DNA of 64,000 nucleotides from Clostridium estertheticum (GCF_011065935.2 NZ_JAAMNH020000001.1:1757001-1821000), one strand, 5' to 3'; shown: positions 41,911 through 50,991, counted from the first letter of the stretch. Made by a program: numbers and translations. The notes: a model not told the origin generated them from the sequence alone.

Positions 41911-44520
41911 TTACTTATTAGCTTTTACAAATAATAGTTTATATACTTGAATCAGAATTAGAGGCATAAATGAAAGTCCATATACTATAGCATGCTGATT
42001 TAAAGTTAATGCAGCTACTTCAAAAACTCCCATAAGTGGCTTAAATCTTAAAACTAATTCTAAAAGTAAAGAACCTAATATGGTGGCAATCCATAAGTAG
42101 CTATTTGAGAAAACTCCTATTTTAAATATGGATTGTTTTGACCTAGAATTAAATCCATGGAGCAGTCTTGAGAAACACAGTGTTGCAAATGCCATGGTGC
42201 TTGCAACCACAGTATCGCCGGTTGATAATCCTATATGGAAGGCTAGCATTGTACCTATGGCAATAAGCAATCCTTCAATTAGTACTTCTAGTGCAAAGGA
42301 TTTATTTAGTATAGGTGAGTTTATGTTTCTAGGCTTATCACTCATTATATCCTTATTATGAGGCTCAAGTCCTATTGCAATAGCTGGAAGACTATCTGTA
42401 ACTAGGTTGATAAATAGAAGGTGAACTGGTGCAAAAGGTATTGGAAGTGCTATAAGTGAAGCATAAAGTACTGATAATATACCTGCAGTATTTCCTGATA
42501 ATAAGAATTTAATGGAGTTTTTTATATTTGAATATATACTTCTGCCATTGGAAATTGACTTTACTATGGTTGAAAAATTATCATCCATAAGCACTATTGA
42601 AGCAGCATCTTTAGCAACCTCGGTACCAGTTATTCCCATAGCTATACCAATGTCTGCTTGCTTTAATGCAGGTGCATCATTTACACCATCCCCGGTCATT
42701 GCAACTACATTGCCTCTTTTCTGCCATGCTCTTATTATTCTTATCTTGTGTTCAGGGGATACTCTAGCGTATACAGAAATATTCTCTACCACGATTTTAA
42801 GATCTTCATCACTTAATGAGTCAAGCTCGTATCCTTCCATAGCTTCAGATTCATTATTTAGTATACCTATTTGTTTGGCAATGGCAGAAGCGGTTATCTT
42901 GTGATCGCCAGTTATCATTACTGGTTTAATACCAGCCTTAATACAGTCTGATACTGCTTTAGCAGATTCTATTCTTGGTGGATCCATCATGGAAATGAGC
43001 CCCACAAATATTAAGTCATTTTCATCCTCAGTAGCTATTGATTTTCCTTCTTCTATTTCTTTATAAGCAAAGGCTAAAACTCTTAGACCACTTTCAGAAA
43101 ACTCCTTGTTTACTCTTTCAATCTCCTTTTTATCATTTTCAGTCAAGATTTTAACTCCGCTTGATGTAGCTATTTTTATCGCTTTTAATAAAAGTACATC
43201 AAGTGCACCCTTGGTTATCATAGTAGTTTTGTCTTTGAATTTATTCGCCGTACTCATTAGCTTTCTATCAGAATTAAAGGGTACTTCAGAAGTTCTTGGA
43301 TAGACCTTTCTGATGTCAAGTTCATCCAAATCATATATTTCACCTAGGTTTACAAGTGCAACCTCAGTTGGATCTCCAATCTCTTTGTTTTCAATAGTTA
43401 CAGCATCATTACACAATAGCGCCATTAGTACAAGATTCTTTTCTAAAAGCTTGTCATGGTCAAGTCCATCATGGGAGTGTATTTTTTTATCAACATATAT
43501 CTTTTGTACAGTCATTTTATTCTGAGTCAGCGTTCCCGTTTTATCAGAGCATAGTACTGAAATACTTCCTAGACTTTCAACAGCATGAAGCTTTCTTACT
43601 ATAGCATTTTCACGAGACATCTTTTGGGTTCCGAGGGCAAGAACTATTGTTACTATAGAACTCAATGCCTCAGGTATTGCTGCAACAGCAAGGGATATAG
43701 CAAACATAAAGGATTCAATAATTGCATTTCCCCTATAAACATTAAGGGCGAAAATAAGTGCAGATATTACGAGGATAACAAAGGCTAGTTTTTTACCGAA
43801 GTTGTCCAAATTGACTTGTAAGGGAGTCTTCTTTTCTTTTGCAGTTTCTAAGAGGTTAGCTATTTTACCGAGTTCTGTTTTCATTCCAATAGCCGTAACT
43901 AGAATTAGAGCCCTTCCATAGGTTGCAAGGCTTCCAGAAAACACCATGTTTTTTCTATCACCAATTGCTACATTGACCTCTTTTATTATATTTGTTGTTT
44001 TTAGTACACTTTCTGATTCACCTGTGAGTGAACTTTCATTTATCTGAAGACTGTAGTTTTCAATTATTCTTCCATCAGCACTTACATAGTCTCCTGCATC
44101 TAAATATAAGATATCTCCAACTAACAATTCCCTTGAAGGAATTTCTAGCTTGTTACCATTCCTTAAAACCTTGGCTGTAGGTGAGGAAAGAGCTTTAAGG
44201 CTTTTCAAAGATTGTTCCGCTTTAATGTGCTGAACAGTTCCAAGGACCGCATTTATAACAACAACTACAATTATAACAAGTGTACTCTCAAACTTTCCAA
44301 GGAAGGCTGATATAATTGCTGCAGCTATAAGTATTAGTACTAAAAAATCCTTAAATTGTTCTAAAAATATCTGTAGGTGGCTTTTTTTAGCACCTTCAGT
44401 TAATTCATTAAAGCCCTGCTCTTCTCTCTTATTATTTATTTCAAGATCAGTTAGTCCTTTTTCTGTAACCCTCAGAGTTTTCATCACTCCTTCAGATGTT
44501 TGAGTATAAAATATGTTCAT
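41911..44520 (-). CDS. P-type cation-transporting ATPase (Ca2+/Mn2+ type)
   Basis: This 869-residue P2-type ATPase has the actuator loop SSLTGESESV (about 166-175), PEAL in transmembrane segment 4 (AAIPEALSSIV, about 284), the phosphorylation site CSDKTGTLTQNK (Asp near 325), and MITGDHKITA and MTGDGVNDAPALK of the P and hinge regions. It has ten membrane segments. Such pumps export Ca2+, and members of the same family under yybP-ykoY riboswitches export Mn2+. The riboswitch upstream makes Mn2+ export likely here. AAGGGGGAATAATA precedes the ATG; a later ATG at residue 13 also has a ribosome site. Confidence 0.9.
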   Translation of the reverse strand: MNIFYTQTSEGVMKTLRVTEKGLTDLEINNKREEQGFNELTEGAKKSHLQIFLEQFKDFLVLILIAAAIISAFLGKFESTLVIIVVVVINAVLGTVQHIKAEQSLKSLKALSSPTAKVLRNGNKLEIPSRELLVGDILYLDAGDYVSADGRIIENYSLQINESSLTGESESVLKTTNIIKEVNVAIGDRKNMVFSGSLATYGRALILVTAIGMKTELGKIANLLETAKEKKTPLQVNLDNFGKKLAFVILVISALIFALNVYRGNAIIESFMFAISLAVAAIPEALSSIVTIVLALGTQKMSRENAIVRKLHAVESLGSISVLCSDKTGTLTQNKMTVQKIYVDKKIHSHDGLDHDKLLEKNLVLMALLCNDAVTIENKEIGDPTEVALVNLGEIYDLDELDIRKVYPRTSEVPFNSDRKLMSTANKFKDKTTMITKGALDVLLLKAIKIATSSGVKILTENDKKEIERVNKEFSESGLRVLAFAYKEIEEGKSIATEDENDLIFVGLISMMDPPRIESAKAVSDCIKAGIKPVMITGDHKITASAIAKQIGILNNESEAMEGYELDSLSDEDLKIVVENISVYARVSPEHKIRIIRAWQKRGNVVAMTGDGVNDAPALKQADIGIAMGITGTEVAKDAASIVLMDDNFSTIVKSISNGRSIYSNIKNSIKFLLSGNTAGILSVLYASLIALPIPFAPVHLLFINLVTDSLPAIAIGLEPHNKDIMSDKPRNINSPILNKSFALEVLIEGLLIAIGTMLAFHIGLSTGDTVVASTMAFATLCFSRLLHGFNSRSKQSIFKIGVFSNSYLWIATILGSLLLELVLRFKPLMGVFEVAALTLNQHAIVYGLSFMPLILIQVYKLLFVKANK

Positions 44521-44560
44521 TATTATTCCCCCTTGTTTAGTTGATTCTAAATATAGGATA

Positions 44561-44607
44561 AAAACAAAAAGACTCTACAACTGGCATTTATACCAGTTGT
44601 AGAGTCT
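44561..44607 (-). terminator. Expression-platform terminator of the Mn2+ riboswitch
   Basis: On the minus strand AGACTCTACAACTGG and its exact complement form a 15-bp stem with an 8-base loop, followed by TTTTTGTTTT. It lies between the riboswitch aptamer and the ATPase start, so it must be bypassed for expression. Confidence 0.9.
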
Positions 44608-44624
44608 CACAAAACTTTAGAAGT

Positions 44625-44698
44625 TATCAAAGCCGGGATTTAATCCGTGGTGACGACTTTGATTCTGTTTTAAAAACAGGAAGTTACTCCCTCTACAT
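44625..44698 (-). ncRNA. yybP-ykoY (Mn2+) riboswitch aptamer
   Basis: On the minus strand the conserved elements are GAGGGAGTAACTTCCTG, ATCAAAGTCGTCACCACGG and TAATCCCGGCTTTGATAA. They agree in order and sequence with the yybP-ykoY family: the invariant purine-rich junction, the hairpin and the cross-helix loop. It senses Mn2+. The terminator downstream and the P-type ATPase are its usual companions. Binding would stabilise an antiterminated state and induce the exporter. Confidence 0.9.
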
Positions 44699-44781
44699 AT
44701 ATAATTTTAAAACTACATAATCACTATATTATTATGTTAATGTATTTAGGTATAATTGTCAACAACTATACTTTTCATTTC

Positions 44782-46437
44782 CTAAGCAAAATCTTGACTT
44801 AATCTTCCAATAACACGTTTTTCGCCCATAACCTGCATTACTTCATATAAATCCTGAGTTTGTGTTCTATTAGTTAAGGCCACTCTGATAACTGCTGCAA
44901 CATCAGAAACTAACCCTTTATATAATTCGGGATTCTTTTTATAAACTCTTCCGTTTTTTGCATATCCAAGTTTTTCAGAAAGCTCTTTAACACGTGAAAA
45001 CCAAGTATCTGCATCATCACTATGATTATAAATAGCTATATAGTCTGCAAGAATTATTTTCACATCTTCATTTGGTATATGCTCAGGGAAATTAGTGCCA
45101 GCACTAATACTATTTTTATAAAAATCATCAAAGAAATATTCAATATGTTCTTTTACATCTAGCCATTTTACGAAATCTTTTCTTGGTTTTTCATTTTCTC
45201 TTTCAATATTAAATATTTGCTTTGTATAATCCTCATTCTTGGTAAGTATATCAGCAATTGCAGTATCATTTTCTTTAGCCCAAGCAAGGTATAAATCATA
45301 GACTGTGCCTGCACTCATAGCGGCTATAATATCTTTACTCATATCGTTAAGTTTTAAAATATCAAATAATGCACCACTTTTGCTCATATTTTCAAGGATA
45401 ATAGTAAAGTTTGTACAAGGCTCATCAACGTTTGCGGATCTCCATTCTTGAAAATTAGAGTTAACCAAATTTACAAGATACTCAGTTACAGATATAAGAG
45501 GATACCCCTCAGATTTATAATAATCTACGCGGATTTCTGGGTCTTTTCTTTTACTAAGTTTACGTTTTGATGTTCCATCCATTTTCATTATTGTAGGTAT
45601 ATGAGCATAGTTTGGAGCTTTGCAGCCTAACATTTCAAATAATTGTAAATGTATAGGAAGAGAAGAAAACCACTCTTCACCACGTATTACATGGGTTGTT
45701 CTCATTAAATAGTCATCTACAGCATGAGCAAAATGGTAGGTTGGAAGACCATTCGTTTTAAGTATTACAATATCTTGATCATTTTCTGGCATACTTATAT
45801 TGCCTTTAATTAAATCATTACAAATTACTCTTTTATCTGGATCGCCAGGAGATTTAAGTCTTATAACAAAAGGTTTGCCTTTTGATAGCTCCTCATTAAT
45901 TACATCAAAAGTAGCATTTCTGTGAATAGCCCATTTTCCATGATACCCTGTATTGATTTTTTGCTCTTGTTGAATCTCCCTTGTGCTATTTAATTCTTCT
46001 TCAGTGCAAAAGCAGGGATAAGCTAAGCCTTTTTTTATCAAATCCTTTACGAAGGTATGATATATTTCCATTCTATCGCTTTGCTTATAAGGCCCATAAG
46101 CACCTTTTTCACTATTAGAATCCACAACCCCTTCATCAAAATAGATTCCGAAATCTCGTAAGGTGTTAGTACTATCTTCAATGGCACCAACTACCTCTCT
46201 TTTTTTATCTGTGTCTTCTACCCTAAAATAGAATATTCCTTCACTTTGATGAGCCACTCTCTCAGATATAAGTGCCGCGAATACCCCTCCAAGATGCTGA
46301 AAACCAGTTGGACTAGGTGCATATCTTGTAACCATAGCACCTTCTTTAAGGTTTCTTTCAGGGTAGAGATTAGTATAATATTCTGGAGTTTTGTCTATGC
46401 TTGGAAGTAGTAAATCTGCTAGTTTTAAATAATCCAT
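44782..46437 (-). CDS. gltX: Glutamyl-tRNA synthetase
   Basis: This 551-residue class I synthetase attaches glutamate to tRNA. The HIGH-type motif is APSPTGFQHLGG (about residues 40-51) and the KMSKS-type motif is KRKLSKRKDPEI (about 290-301). The length and C-terminal anticodon-binding domain (about 340-551) are those of the longer bacterial/clostridial form. The GGATG site fits the ATG at 46437 better than the ATG three codons upstream. A T-box leader precedes it, so glutamate charging of tRNA regulates it. It may be the non-discriminating or discriminating type; sequence alone does not decide this, and a gatCAB operon is not in the window. Confidence 0.93.
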   Translation of the reverse strand: MDYLKLADLLLPSIDKTPEYYTNLYPERNLKEGAMVTRYAPSPTGFQHLGGVFAALISERVAHQSEGIFYFRVEDTDKKREVVGAIEDSTNTLRDFGIYFDEGVVDSNSEKGAYGPYKQSDRMEIYHTFVKDLIKKGLAYPCFCTEEELNSTREIQQEQKINTGYHGKWAIHRNATFDVINEELSKGKPFVIRLKSPGDPDKRVICNDLIKGNISMPENDQDIVILKTNGLPTYHFAHAVDDYLMRTTHVIRGEEWFSSLPIHLQLFEMLGCKAPNYAHIPTIMKMDGTSKRKLSKRKDPEIRVDYYKSEGYPLISVTEYLVNLVNSNFQEWRSANVDEPCTNFTIILENMSKSGALFDILKLNDMSKDIIAAMSAGTVYDLYLAWAKENDTAIADILTKNEDYTKQIFNIERENEKPRKDFVKWLDVKEHIEYFFDDFYKNSISAGTNFPEHIPNEDVKIILADYIAIYNHSDDADTWFSRVKELSEKLGYAKNGRVYKKNPELYKGLVSDVAAVIRVALTNRTQTQDLYEVMQVMGEKRVIGRLSQDFA

Positions 46438-46472
46438 TTTAATCATCCTTTCTTGTTAATATTATTAATCGC

Positions 46473-46740
46473 AAAAAAAACCTCTCATCCTATACTATAT
46501 AGGACGAAAGGTAAACTTCCGCGGTACCACCTAAATTGATGTAAAGGCATCTTGCAATACCTAAATCCACTCATTAACAGTATAAATCATACTGTACTTT
46601 TTTAACGGAAAGCTACCGGTAGGCTTACTCAAATATTTCAGCCCACTGCTCCAGAGCTTCTTTCTGTAGTTTCAAATACCAAATTTCCACCATCATTGGT
46701 TCTCTTTAAATTGAAATATACTTACTTTTCTCTTTCATTG
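46473..46740 (-). ncRNA. T-box riboswitch of gltX
   Basis: On the minus strand the T-box sequence AGGTGGTACCGCGG (plus 46519-46532) is followed by a terminator stem CCTCTCATCCTATA/TATAGGACGAAAGG with a run of U. Stem I elements (AGAGAA near 46735, AGTAAG) lie upstream. Uncharged tRNA-Glu is expected to pair its acceptor end with the T-box bulge and its anticodon with a specifier codon (GAA expected) in stem I, allowing read-through into gltX. I did not fix the specifier position by eye. Confidence 0.92.
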
Positions 46741-46891
46741 CATTTATGTTTAAATTATATTATTTCACTATTTAGTTCTAATTATACATGCATTATTTAG
46801 AATGTCAACAAAACAGTATTTCATCATTTAAACAAATCTAGTAAGTAATTTAAATTATTTACATATTTTATTGTTTTATATTGACAATTTA

Positions 46892-46921
46892 TTGACAATG
46901 CCATAAAATATAACATATACA
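46892..46921 (+). promoter_or_regulatory. Promoter upstream of the orphan switch leader
   Basis: TTGACA is separated by 18 bases from TATACA. Another TTGACA lies 11 bases earlier. The transcript would begin at about 46928 with the first hairpin of the leader. Confidence 0.6.
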
Positions 46922-46926
46922 GTGAG

Positions 46927-47020
46927 TGTACCTAACAAATTGTTAGCGGTACAGGGAACCATCCTACACGTAGATAACTCTACGGAGTCGCTTCCAAAGT
47001 GATTTCGTAGAGCTTTTTTT
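46927..47020 (+). ncRNA. Candidate riboswitch/attenuator of unknown class
   Basis: The leader forms TGTACC-TAACA/TGTTA-GC-GGTACA (46927-46953), then CGTAGA/TCTACG (46969-46984), then a terminator using CTCTACG (46978-46984) and CGTAGAG (47006-47012) followed by seven T. The second hairpin shares its 3' arm with the terminator's 5' arm, so it is an antiterminator. The conserved-looking linker GGGAACCATCCTACA lies between. I could not match it to any known riboswitch family. It stands 128 bases before the GNAT gene. Confidence 0.6.
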
Positions 47021-47037
47021 GTTTGAAATTAATAAAT

Positions 47038-47118
47038 GGGGGCGGTAGATATTAATTAATAATCGATATCTACTCCAGTTTAAGTTCAGGGGGATAGCAG
47101 TTATTAATTGCTATCTCC
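47038..47118 (+). repeat. Two hairpins upstream of a GNAT gene
   Basis: GGTAGATAT/ATATCTAC (47044-47073) and GGGGATAGCA/TGCTATCTCC (47090-47118) flank a short linker. Both have AT-only loops containing TTAAT. A third hairpin of like design precedes the next GNAT gene at 48099-48138. Confidence 0.5.
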
Positions 47119-47147
47119 AAAGAGAAAATATAAGAGGGGGTCTAGGC

Positions 47148-47651
47148 ATGGATTTTATAATAAGACCAGTAAAAATTGAAGACGCAGTATTTATAAATGA
47201 AATAAGACGTCAAGATGGAGTTAGAGAAAATATAATGGGGATTACTAGTGAAAGGGTTACGGGAACTGAGGGATTCATAAGTGGACTTACACTCAATGAC
47301 CATATGCTGGTAGCAGAAGTGGAAGAATATGGAGTTAAAAGAGTAGTTGGAGTTGCATCTCTATCAGTTAACAAATCAAACAGAGTAAGACATTCTGGCA
47401 GCATTGGATTAATGGTAAACAGAGACTACCACAGAATGGGAATAGGAAGAGCACTAATGAAAAGTCTAATTGATATAGCAGATAATTGGTTGATGCTTAT
47501 TAGAATTGAATTAGGAGCTTTTACGGATAATGAAAAAGCAATAAACCTATATAAATCTCTGGGTTTTGTAATAGAAGGGACTAAAAAATATGCAATTATT
47601 AGAAATGGTAAATATGATAATGAGTATTTAATGGCAAGGTACAACATATAA
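47148..47651 (+). CDS. GNAT family N-acetyltransferase
   Basis: This 167-residue protein has a complete GNAT fold: RPVKIEDAVFINEIRRQ at the start, VVGVASLSV as the fourth strand, SIGLMVNRDYHRMGIGRALMK (about 85-105) as the acetyl-CoA loop with the R/Q-x-x-G-x-G/A signature, and FTDNEKAINLYKSLGFVIEG (about 121-140). Substrates may be amines or peptides. GAGGGGGTCTAGGC precedes the ATG. A long leader with terminator/antiterminator features lies upstream, which is unusual for this family and suggests that it is conditionally expressed. Confidence 0.85.
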   Translation: MDFIIRPVKIEDAVFINEIRRQDGVRENIMGITSERVTGTEGFISGLTLNDHMLVAEVEEYGVKRVVGVASLSVNKSNRVRHSGSIGLMVNRDYHRMGIGRALMKSLIDIADNWLMLIRIELGAFTDNEKAINLYKSLGFVIEGTKKYAIIRNGKYDNEYLMARYNI

Positions 47652-47669
47652 ATTGAAGGGGACTATAAA

Positions 47670-48096
47670 ATGAAAAATATATTAGAATATTACGAAAACT
47701 ATGATGAGGAAGTAAGACTTATTAAGGATAATGCACATAAAATAGAGTTTATTACAACTATGTATTGTCTAGATAAGGTTGTTAAACCAGGTTCTAAAAT
47801 TTTAGAAGTTGGGCAGGAACAGGAAGATATTCATTTAGTCTTGCCGATATGGTAATGAAATAGACTGTTTTTATTTTTCTAAATATGAGGATATAGAAAA
47901 ATTAATGAATAGCTTTAATGTAACAAAAATTGATCATGTTGCAACTGACGGAGTGGCAGGTCTAGTTAGTGCTAAAATAAACGAATTTAACGAAGAGGAA
48001 TTTCAAAAGTGGATGGATTATCATTTAATGACATGTAGTGATAGCAGCTTAATTGGGTATAGTCTACATGGATTATATATATGTAAAAAAATATAA
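47670..48096 (+). pseudogene. Methyltransferase with an internal deletion and frame change
   Basis: An ATG with a GAAGGGGACTATAAA site opens a frame reading YDEEVRLIKDNAHKIEFITT and GSKILEVG, the start of a class I methyltransferase up to the SAM loop. The frame then breaks at about 47818-47855, and from about 47849 a second frame carries FYFSKYEDIEKLMNSFNVTK and GYSLHGLYICKK, the C-terminus of the same family. The middle, with most SAM-binding strands, is missing. It is therefore non-functional. Confidence 0.7.
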
Positions 48097-48098
48097 AA

Positions 48099-48138
48099 TT
48101 AAGAGGCGTAACAATTAATAATTGTTATGTACTCTTAA
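48099..48138 (+). repeat. Third hairpin of the GNAT-leader type
   Basis: TTAAGAG-GC-GTAACAAT pairs with ATTGTTAT-GTA-CTCTTAA, leaving a loop of TAATA. It lies 21 bases before the start of the GNAT gene at 48160 and resembles the two hairpins at 47038-47118 in size and loop composition. Confidence 0.5.
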
Positions 48139-48159
48139 GGAATTCGAGGGGGAATAATA

Positions 48160-48690
48160 ATGTATACTGGCGAAAAAATTAGATTGAGAGAATATAAAAA
48201 AGAAGATGTGATATTAGCCCAAGGTTTTATAAATGATCCTGAGATAAAGAAACTTCTGCACCCAGGGATTCCTTATCTATACACCTTTGAAGATGAACAA
48301 AAATGGTTTGAAGGAATGTCAGCAACAAAGGAAAAATATAGTTTTGCCATAGAAACAATAGAAGGCAATAAATATATAGGTGGCTGCGGAATAAATGATA
48401 TAGATTGGAAAAATAGCGTGATAGTTGTGGGTATATTCATCGGAGATAAAGATTATTGGAGTAAGGGATATGGCACTGATGCAATGAAGGTTTTAATTAA
48501 GTTTATTTTCGAGCAAATGAATATACACAAAATTAAATTGAATGTATATTCTTTTAATGAACGTGCAATTAGATGCTATGAAAAATGTGGATTTAAGCAA
48601 GAGGGAAGACTCAGAAAAGAAATTTTCAGAGATGGAAAGTATTATGATGAAATTGTTATGGGAATGTTAAGCGAAGAATATTTCGCATAA
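48160..48690 (+). CDS. GNAT acetyltransferase, RimJ/RimL type
   Basis: This 176-residue protein has GEKIRLREYKKEDVILAQGF at the start, IFIGDKDYWSKGYGTDAMKVL (about 91-111) as the acetyl-CoA segment and FNERAIRCYEKCGFKQEGR (about 128-146), the typical RimJ/RimL C-terminus. It resembles spermidine- and protein-alpha-amine acetyltransferases, but the substrate is not determined. GAGGGGGAATAATA precedes the ATG. A short hairpin lies directly upstream. The decayed methyltransferase is 63 bases upstream on the same strand. Confidence 0.85.
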   Translation: MYTGEKIRLREYKKEDVILAQGFINDPEIKKLLHPGIPYLYTFEDEQKWFEGMSATKEKYSFAIETIEGNKYIGGCGINDIDWKNSVIVVGIFIGDKDYWSKGYGTDAMKVLIKFIFEQMNIHKIKLNVYSFNERAIRCYEKCGFKQEGRLRKEIFRDGKYYDEIVMGMLSEEYFA

Positions 48691-48774
48691 AAGTGCATTC
48701 TTGTTTTGAAGATAAATCAGCATAATAGGCATCAGCAGCAAGACTAGGGAATAATGAGAAAGTGAGATGATAAT

Positions 48775-49449
48775 ATGGGAGCCTTGATTCTGCTCAGTGA
48801 TTTTACTGAAAATGATAACGTGAATTTAAAAAGAAAAGTGCAAGAAATGTTTTTAGATAAAAAATATACTGTAAGCTATATACCTTCAATGTCGGATAGA
48901 AAACTAAAATATTTTGAAAAAGCAAAAATGGAGTTAGGTAAATATGGGAATTTCCATTTTAAATATTTTGATATTGATGATTTTTGTAACGTTGCTAAAA
49001 TAGAAAAAATATTTAAATCAGATATAATATATCTATCAGGTGGAAATACCTATTACTTTTTAAATAACCTAAAGAAAAGATATTTAATAACTAGACTGAG
49101 AAAGTATGTTGAAAATGGAGGGCATATTATAGGATTAAGCGCAGGAGCAATACTTATGTCAAAAGACATATCCTCTGCAAAATTTGGCGATAAGGATATA
49201 GTTGGATTATCGGATTTGTCCTCTTTGGCTTTAGTTGATTTTGATTTTATGCCACATTGGAATAAGGACAGTATTTATTTGGATGATTTAAAAGATTATT
49301 CTAAAAGTACGGGTAATACAGTTTACGCATGTAATGATGGCGATGGGATCATTGTAATGGAGAATAAAGTGCACTTTTATGGCGATGTAAAAATGATAAA
49401 ACAGGGTGAAATGATGCAAAATAAAGAAAAAGACCATATAATTATATAA
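48775..49449 (+). CDS. Peptidase S51-like protein (dipeptidase E family)
   Basis: This 224-residue protein has the class I glutamine amidotransferase-like fold of peptidase family S51, with YLSGGNTYYFLNNLKK (about 87-102) and the nucleophile elbow IIGLSAGAILMS (Ser near residue 122). The third catalytic residue is likely the His in FMPHWNKDS (about 160-168). Family members cleave Asp-containing dipeptides or cyanophycin products. The start at 48775 follows GTGAGATGATAAT, a weak ribosome site. A terminator follows the stop. Confidence 0.8.
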   Translation: MGALILLSDFTENDNVNLKRKVQEMFLDKKYTVSYIPSMSDRKLKYFEKAKMELGKYGNFHFKYFDIDDFCNVAKIEKIFKSDIIYLSGGNTYYFLNNLKKRYLITRLRKYVENGGHIIGLSAGAILMSKDISSAKFGDKDIVGLSDLSSLALVDFDFMPHWNKDSIYLDDLKDYSKSTGNTVYACNDGDGIIVMENKVHFYGDVKMIKQGEMMQNKEKDHIII

Positions 49450-49460
49450 TTAAGGTATCT

Positions 49461-49494
49461 AAAAAAATAACTAGTCTACTGACTAGTTATTTTT
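49461..49494. terminator. Intrinsic terminator
   Basis: AAAAAATAACTAGT and ACTAGTTATTTTTT form a perfect 14-bp palindromic stem around CTACTG. It works in both directions, ending the S51 gene and possibly the MATE gene. Confidence 0.85.
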
Positions 49495-49505
49495 TGGATG
49501 CCTTT

Positions 49506-49545
49506 AGTGCCATCCACGTGGTAAGTTGAACGAGCAATTTATTAA
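49506..49545 (+). repeat. Dispersed palindromic repeat, copy 5 with downstream tail
   Basis: AGTGCCATCCACGTGGTAAGT is followed by TGAACGAGCAATTTATTAA. The tail is shared with copy 6 (GGACGAGCAATATATTAA at 53275-53292), so the repeat unit is larger than the palindrome in these two copies. Confidence 0.75.
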
Positions 49546-49563
49546 TTTTATAAATATACCTTT

Positions 49564-50991
49564 TTATATAGTTACACCTTCAAGTCTAGCTTTAATAAAT
49601 TTAGCCTTATTTATCTTATAAATTTGGTGCATCTCTAGTATTTCTAGTGAAATATAGGTATATTTAATGAATATAGCAGCTGTAATGAAGGCTATAACAT
49701 CCGATATTGGATAAGCAAGCCATGCTCCTAGTACTCCCATGTCTAAACCCATAACAAGTGTATACACTAGTGGGATAAATACTATTATTTGTCTATAAAT
49801 AGATAACTTGAAAGAAGTTTTAACTCTATTTATAGCTTGGCAATAAGAGATCGATAAATAATATATTCCAAGGCAAGGGAATACAGCTATAACTATTCTA
49901 AAAGCCTTTGCCGTTGATTCTACAATTGCACTATCATTTATAAATATGGATATAAGTCCTTCTGCGAAAATCATAAATATTGCCCATAATATAGTTGAGC
50001 TTACGGATACTGCTATTATGGATGTTTTAACAACTTCTTTTAACCTGGTATAATTTCCTGCGCCATAGTTATAGGCAGCTATTGGTTGCATAGCTGAACT
50101 TATGCCCATTACTGTCATGAATAAAAACATCGAAACTCTTGTAGTTAAGCCAACTGTTACAATGGCTAAATCTCCCCCATAGGAGGATAGTAAATTGTTT
50201 AATATAGCAGCTACCACGGCATCCGATATCTCTATTATAAAGGTTGAAAAGCCAACATATATTATTCCCATTGATACTGATTTATTAAGTGTAAATTTTA
50301 TAGAAAATTTTAAGTCACTTTTTATTTTCATAAATATAGTTAGTACATATAAAAATGCTATTATCTGAGATATTACTGTTGCAATAGCAGCTCCTTTTAC
50401 TCCATAGGAAAAAACATTTATTAGAAAATAATCTATTATTACATTACAAATTGCTCCAATACAGGTGCTAAATAAAACTATTTTAGTATTTCCAAAAGCA
50501 GTTATAATATAAGACGCAATTATTGTAAAGGATTGAAATAGTACACCTAGTAATATTATACTTACATAATCTTTTGCAAGCGGGAATATATGTTCAGAAG
50601 CACCTAAGCTAATTAGAATTTTATCTTGAAAAATAAAAATACTAGCACTAATTACGGATACGATTATAAGCATTAGAACTATAGCATTAGGTATTATAGT
50701 TCTTAAATTTTCGAAATCCTTATCTCCACAGCTTCTTGCCACAGAGGTAGAAGCACCAATAGCTATAAGCATTGATATTGCTAAAAATAATCTTTGAATT
50801 GGAAAGGCTATGGTTAAAGCACCAATAGCATTAGCCCCTATTGCTTGCCCTAAAAACATAGAATCCACCATGTTGTACATCTCTGCGACCATTAGTGAAA
50901 TTATTGCTGGTATAGAAAATTTTAATAATAGTTTTCCGATTTTTTCCTCGCCAAAAGTTTTGTTACTTTCTGCGACGTTACCCATTGTCAT
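49564..50991 (-). CDS. MATE family multidrug/metabolite efflux transporter
   Basis: This 475-residue protein has twelve membrane segments in two six-helix halves and starts with the MATE-type EEKIGKLLLKFSIPAIISLM and the YNMVDSMFLGQAIG segment (about 40-53) that carries the coupling-ion Asp region. GAGTTC... is not seen as a signal; the ATG at 50991 is preferred over GTG at 51000, because AGGAG lies 11 bases before the ATG but only two before the GTG. MATE pumps exchange Na+ or H+ for cationic drugs. The gene is convergent with the S51 gene. Substrate unknown. Confidence 0.87.
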   Translation of the reverse strand: MTMGNVAESNKTFGEEKIGKLLLKFSIPAIISLMVAEMYNMVDSMFLGQAIGANAIGALTIAFPIQRLFLAISMLIAIGASTSVARSCGDKDFENLRTIIPNAIVLMLIIVSVISASIFIFQDKILISLGASEHIFPLAKDYVSIILLGVLFQSFTIIASYIITAFGNTKIVLFSTCIGAICNVIIDYFLINVFSYGVKGAAIATVISQIIAFLYVLTIFMKIKSDLKFSIKFTLNKSVSMGIIYVGFSTFIIEISDAVVAAILNNLLSSYGGDLAIVTVGLTTRVSMFLFMTVMGISSAMQPIAAYNYGAGNYTRLKEVVKTSIIAVSVSSTILWAIFMIFAEGLISIFINDSAIVESTAKAFRIVIAVFPCLGIYYLSISYCQAINRVKTSFKLSIYRQIIVFIPLVYTLVMGLDMGVLGAWLAYPISDVIAFITAAIFIKYTYISLEILEMHQIYKINKAKFIKARLEGVTI

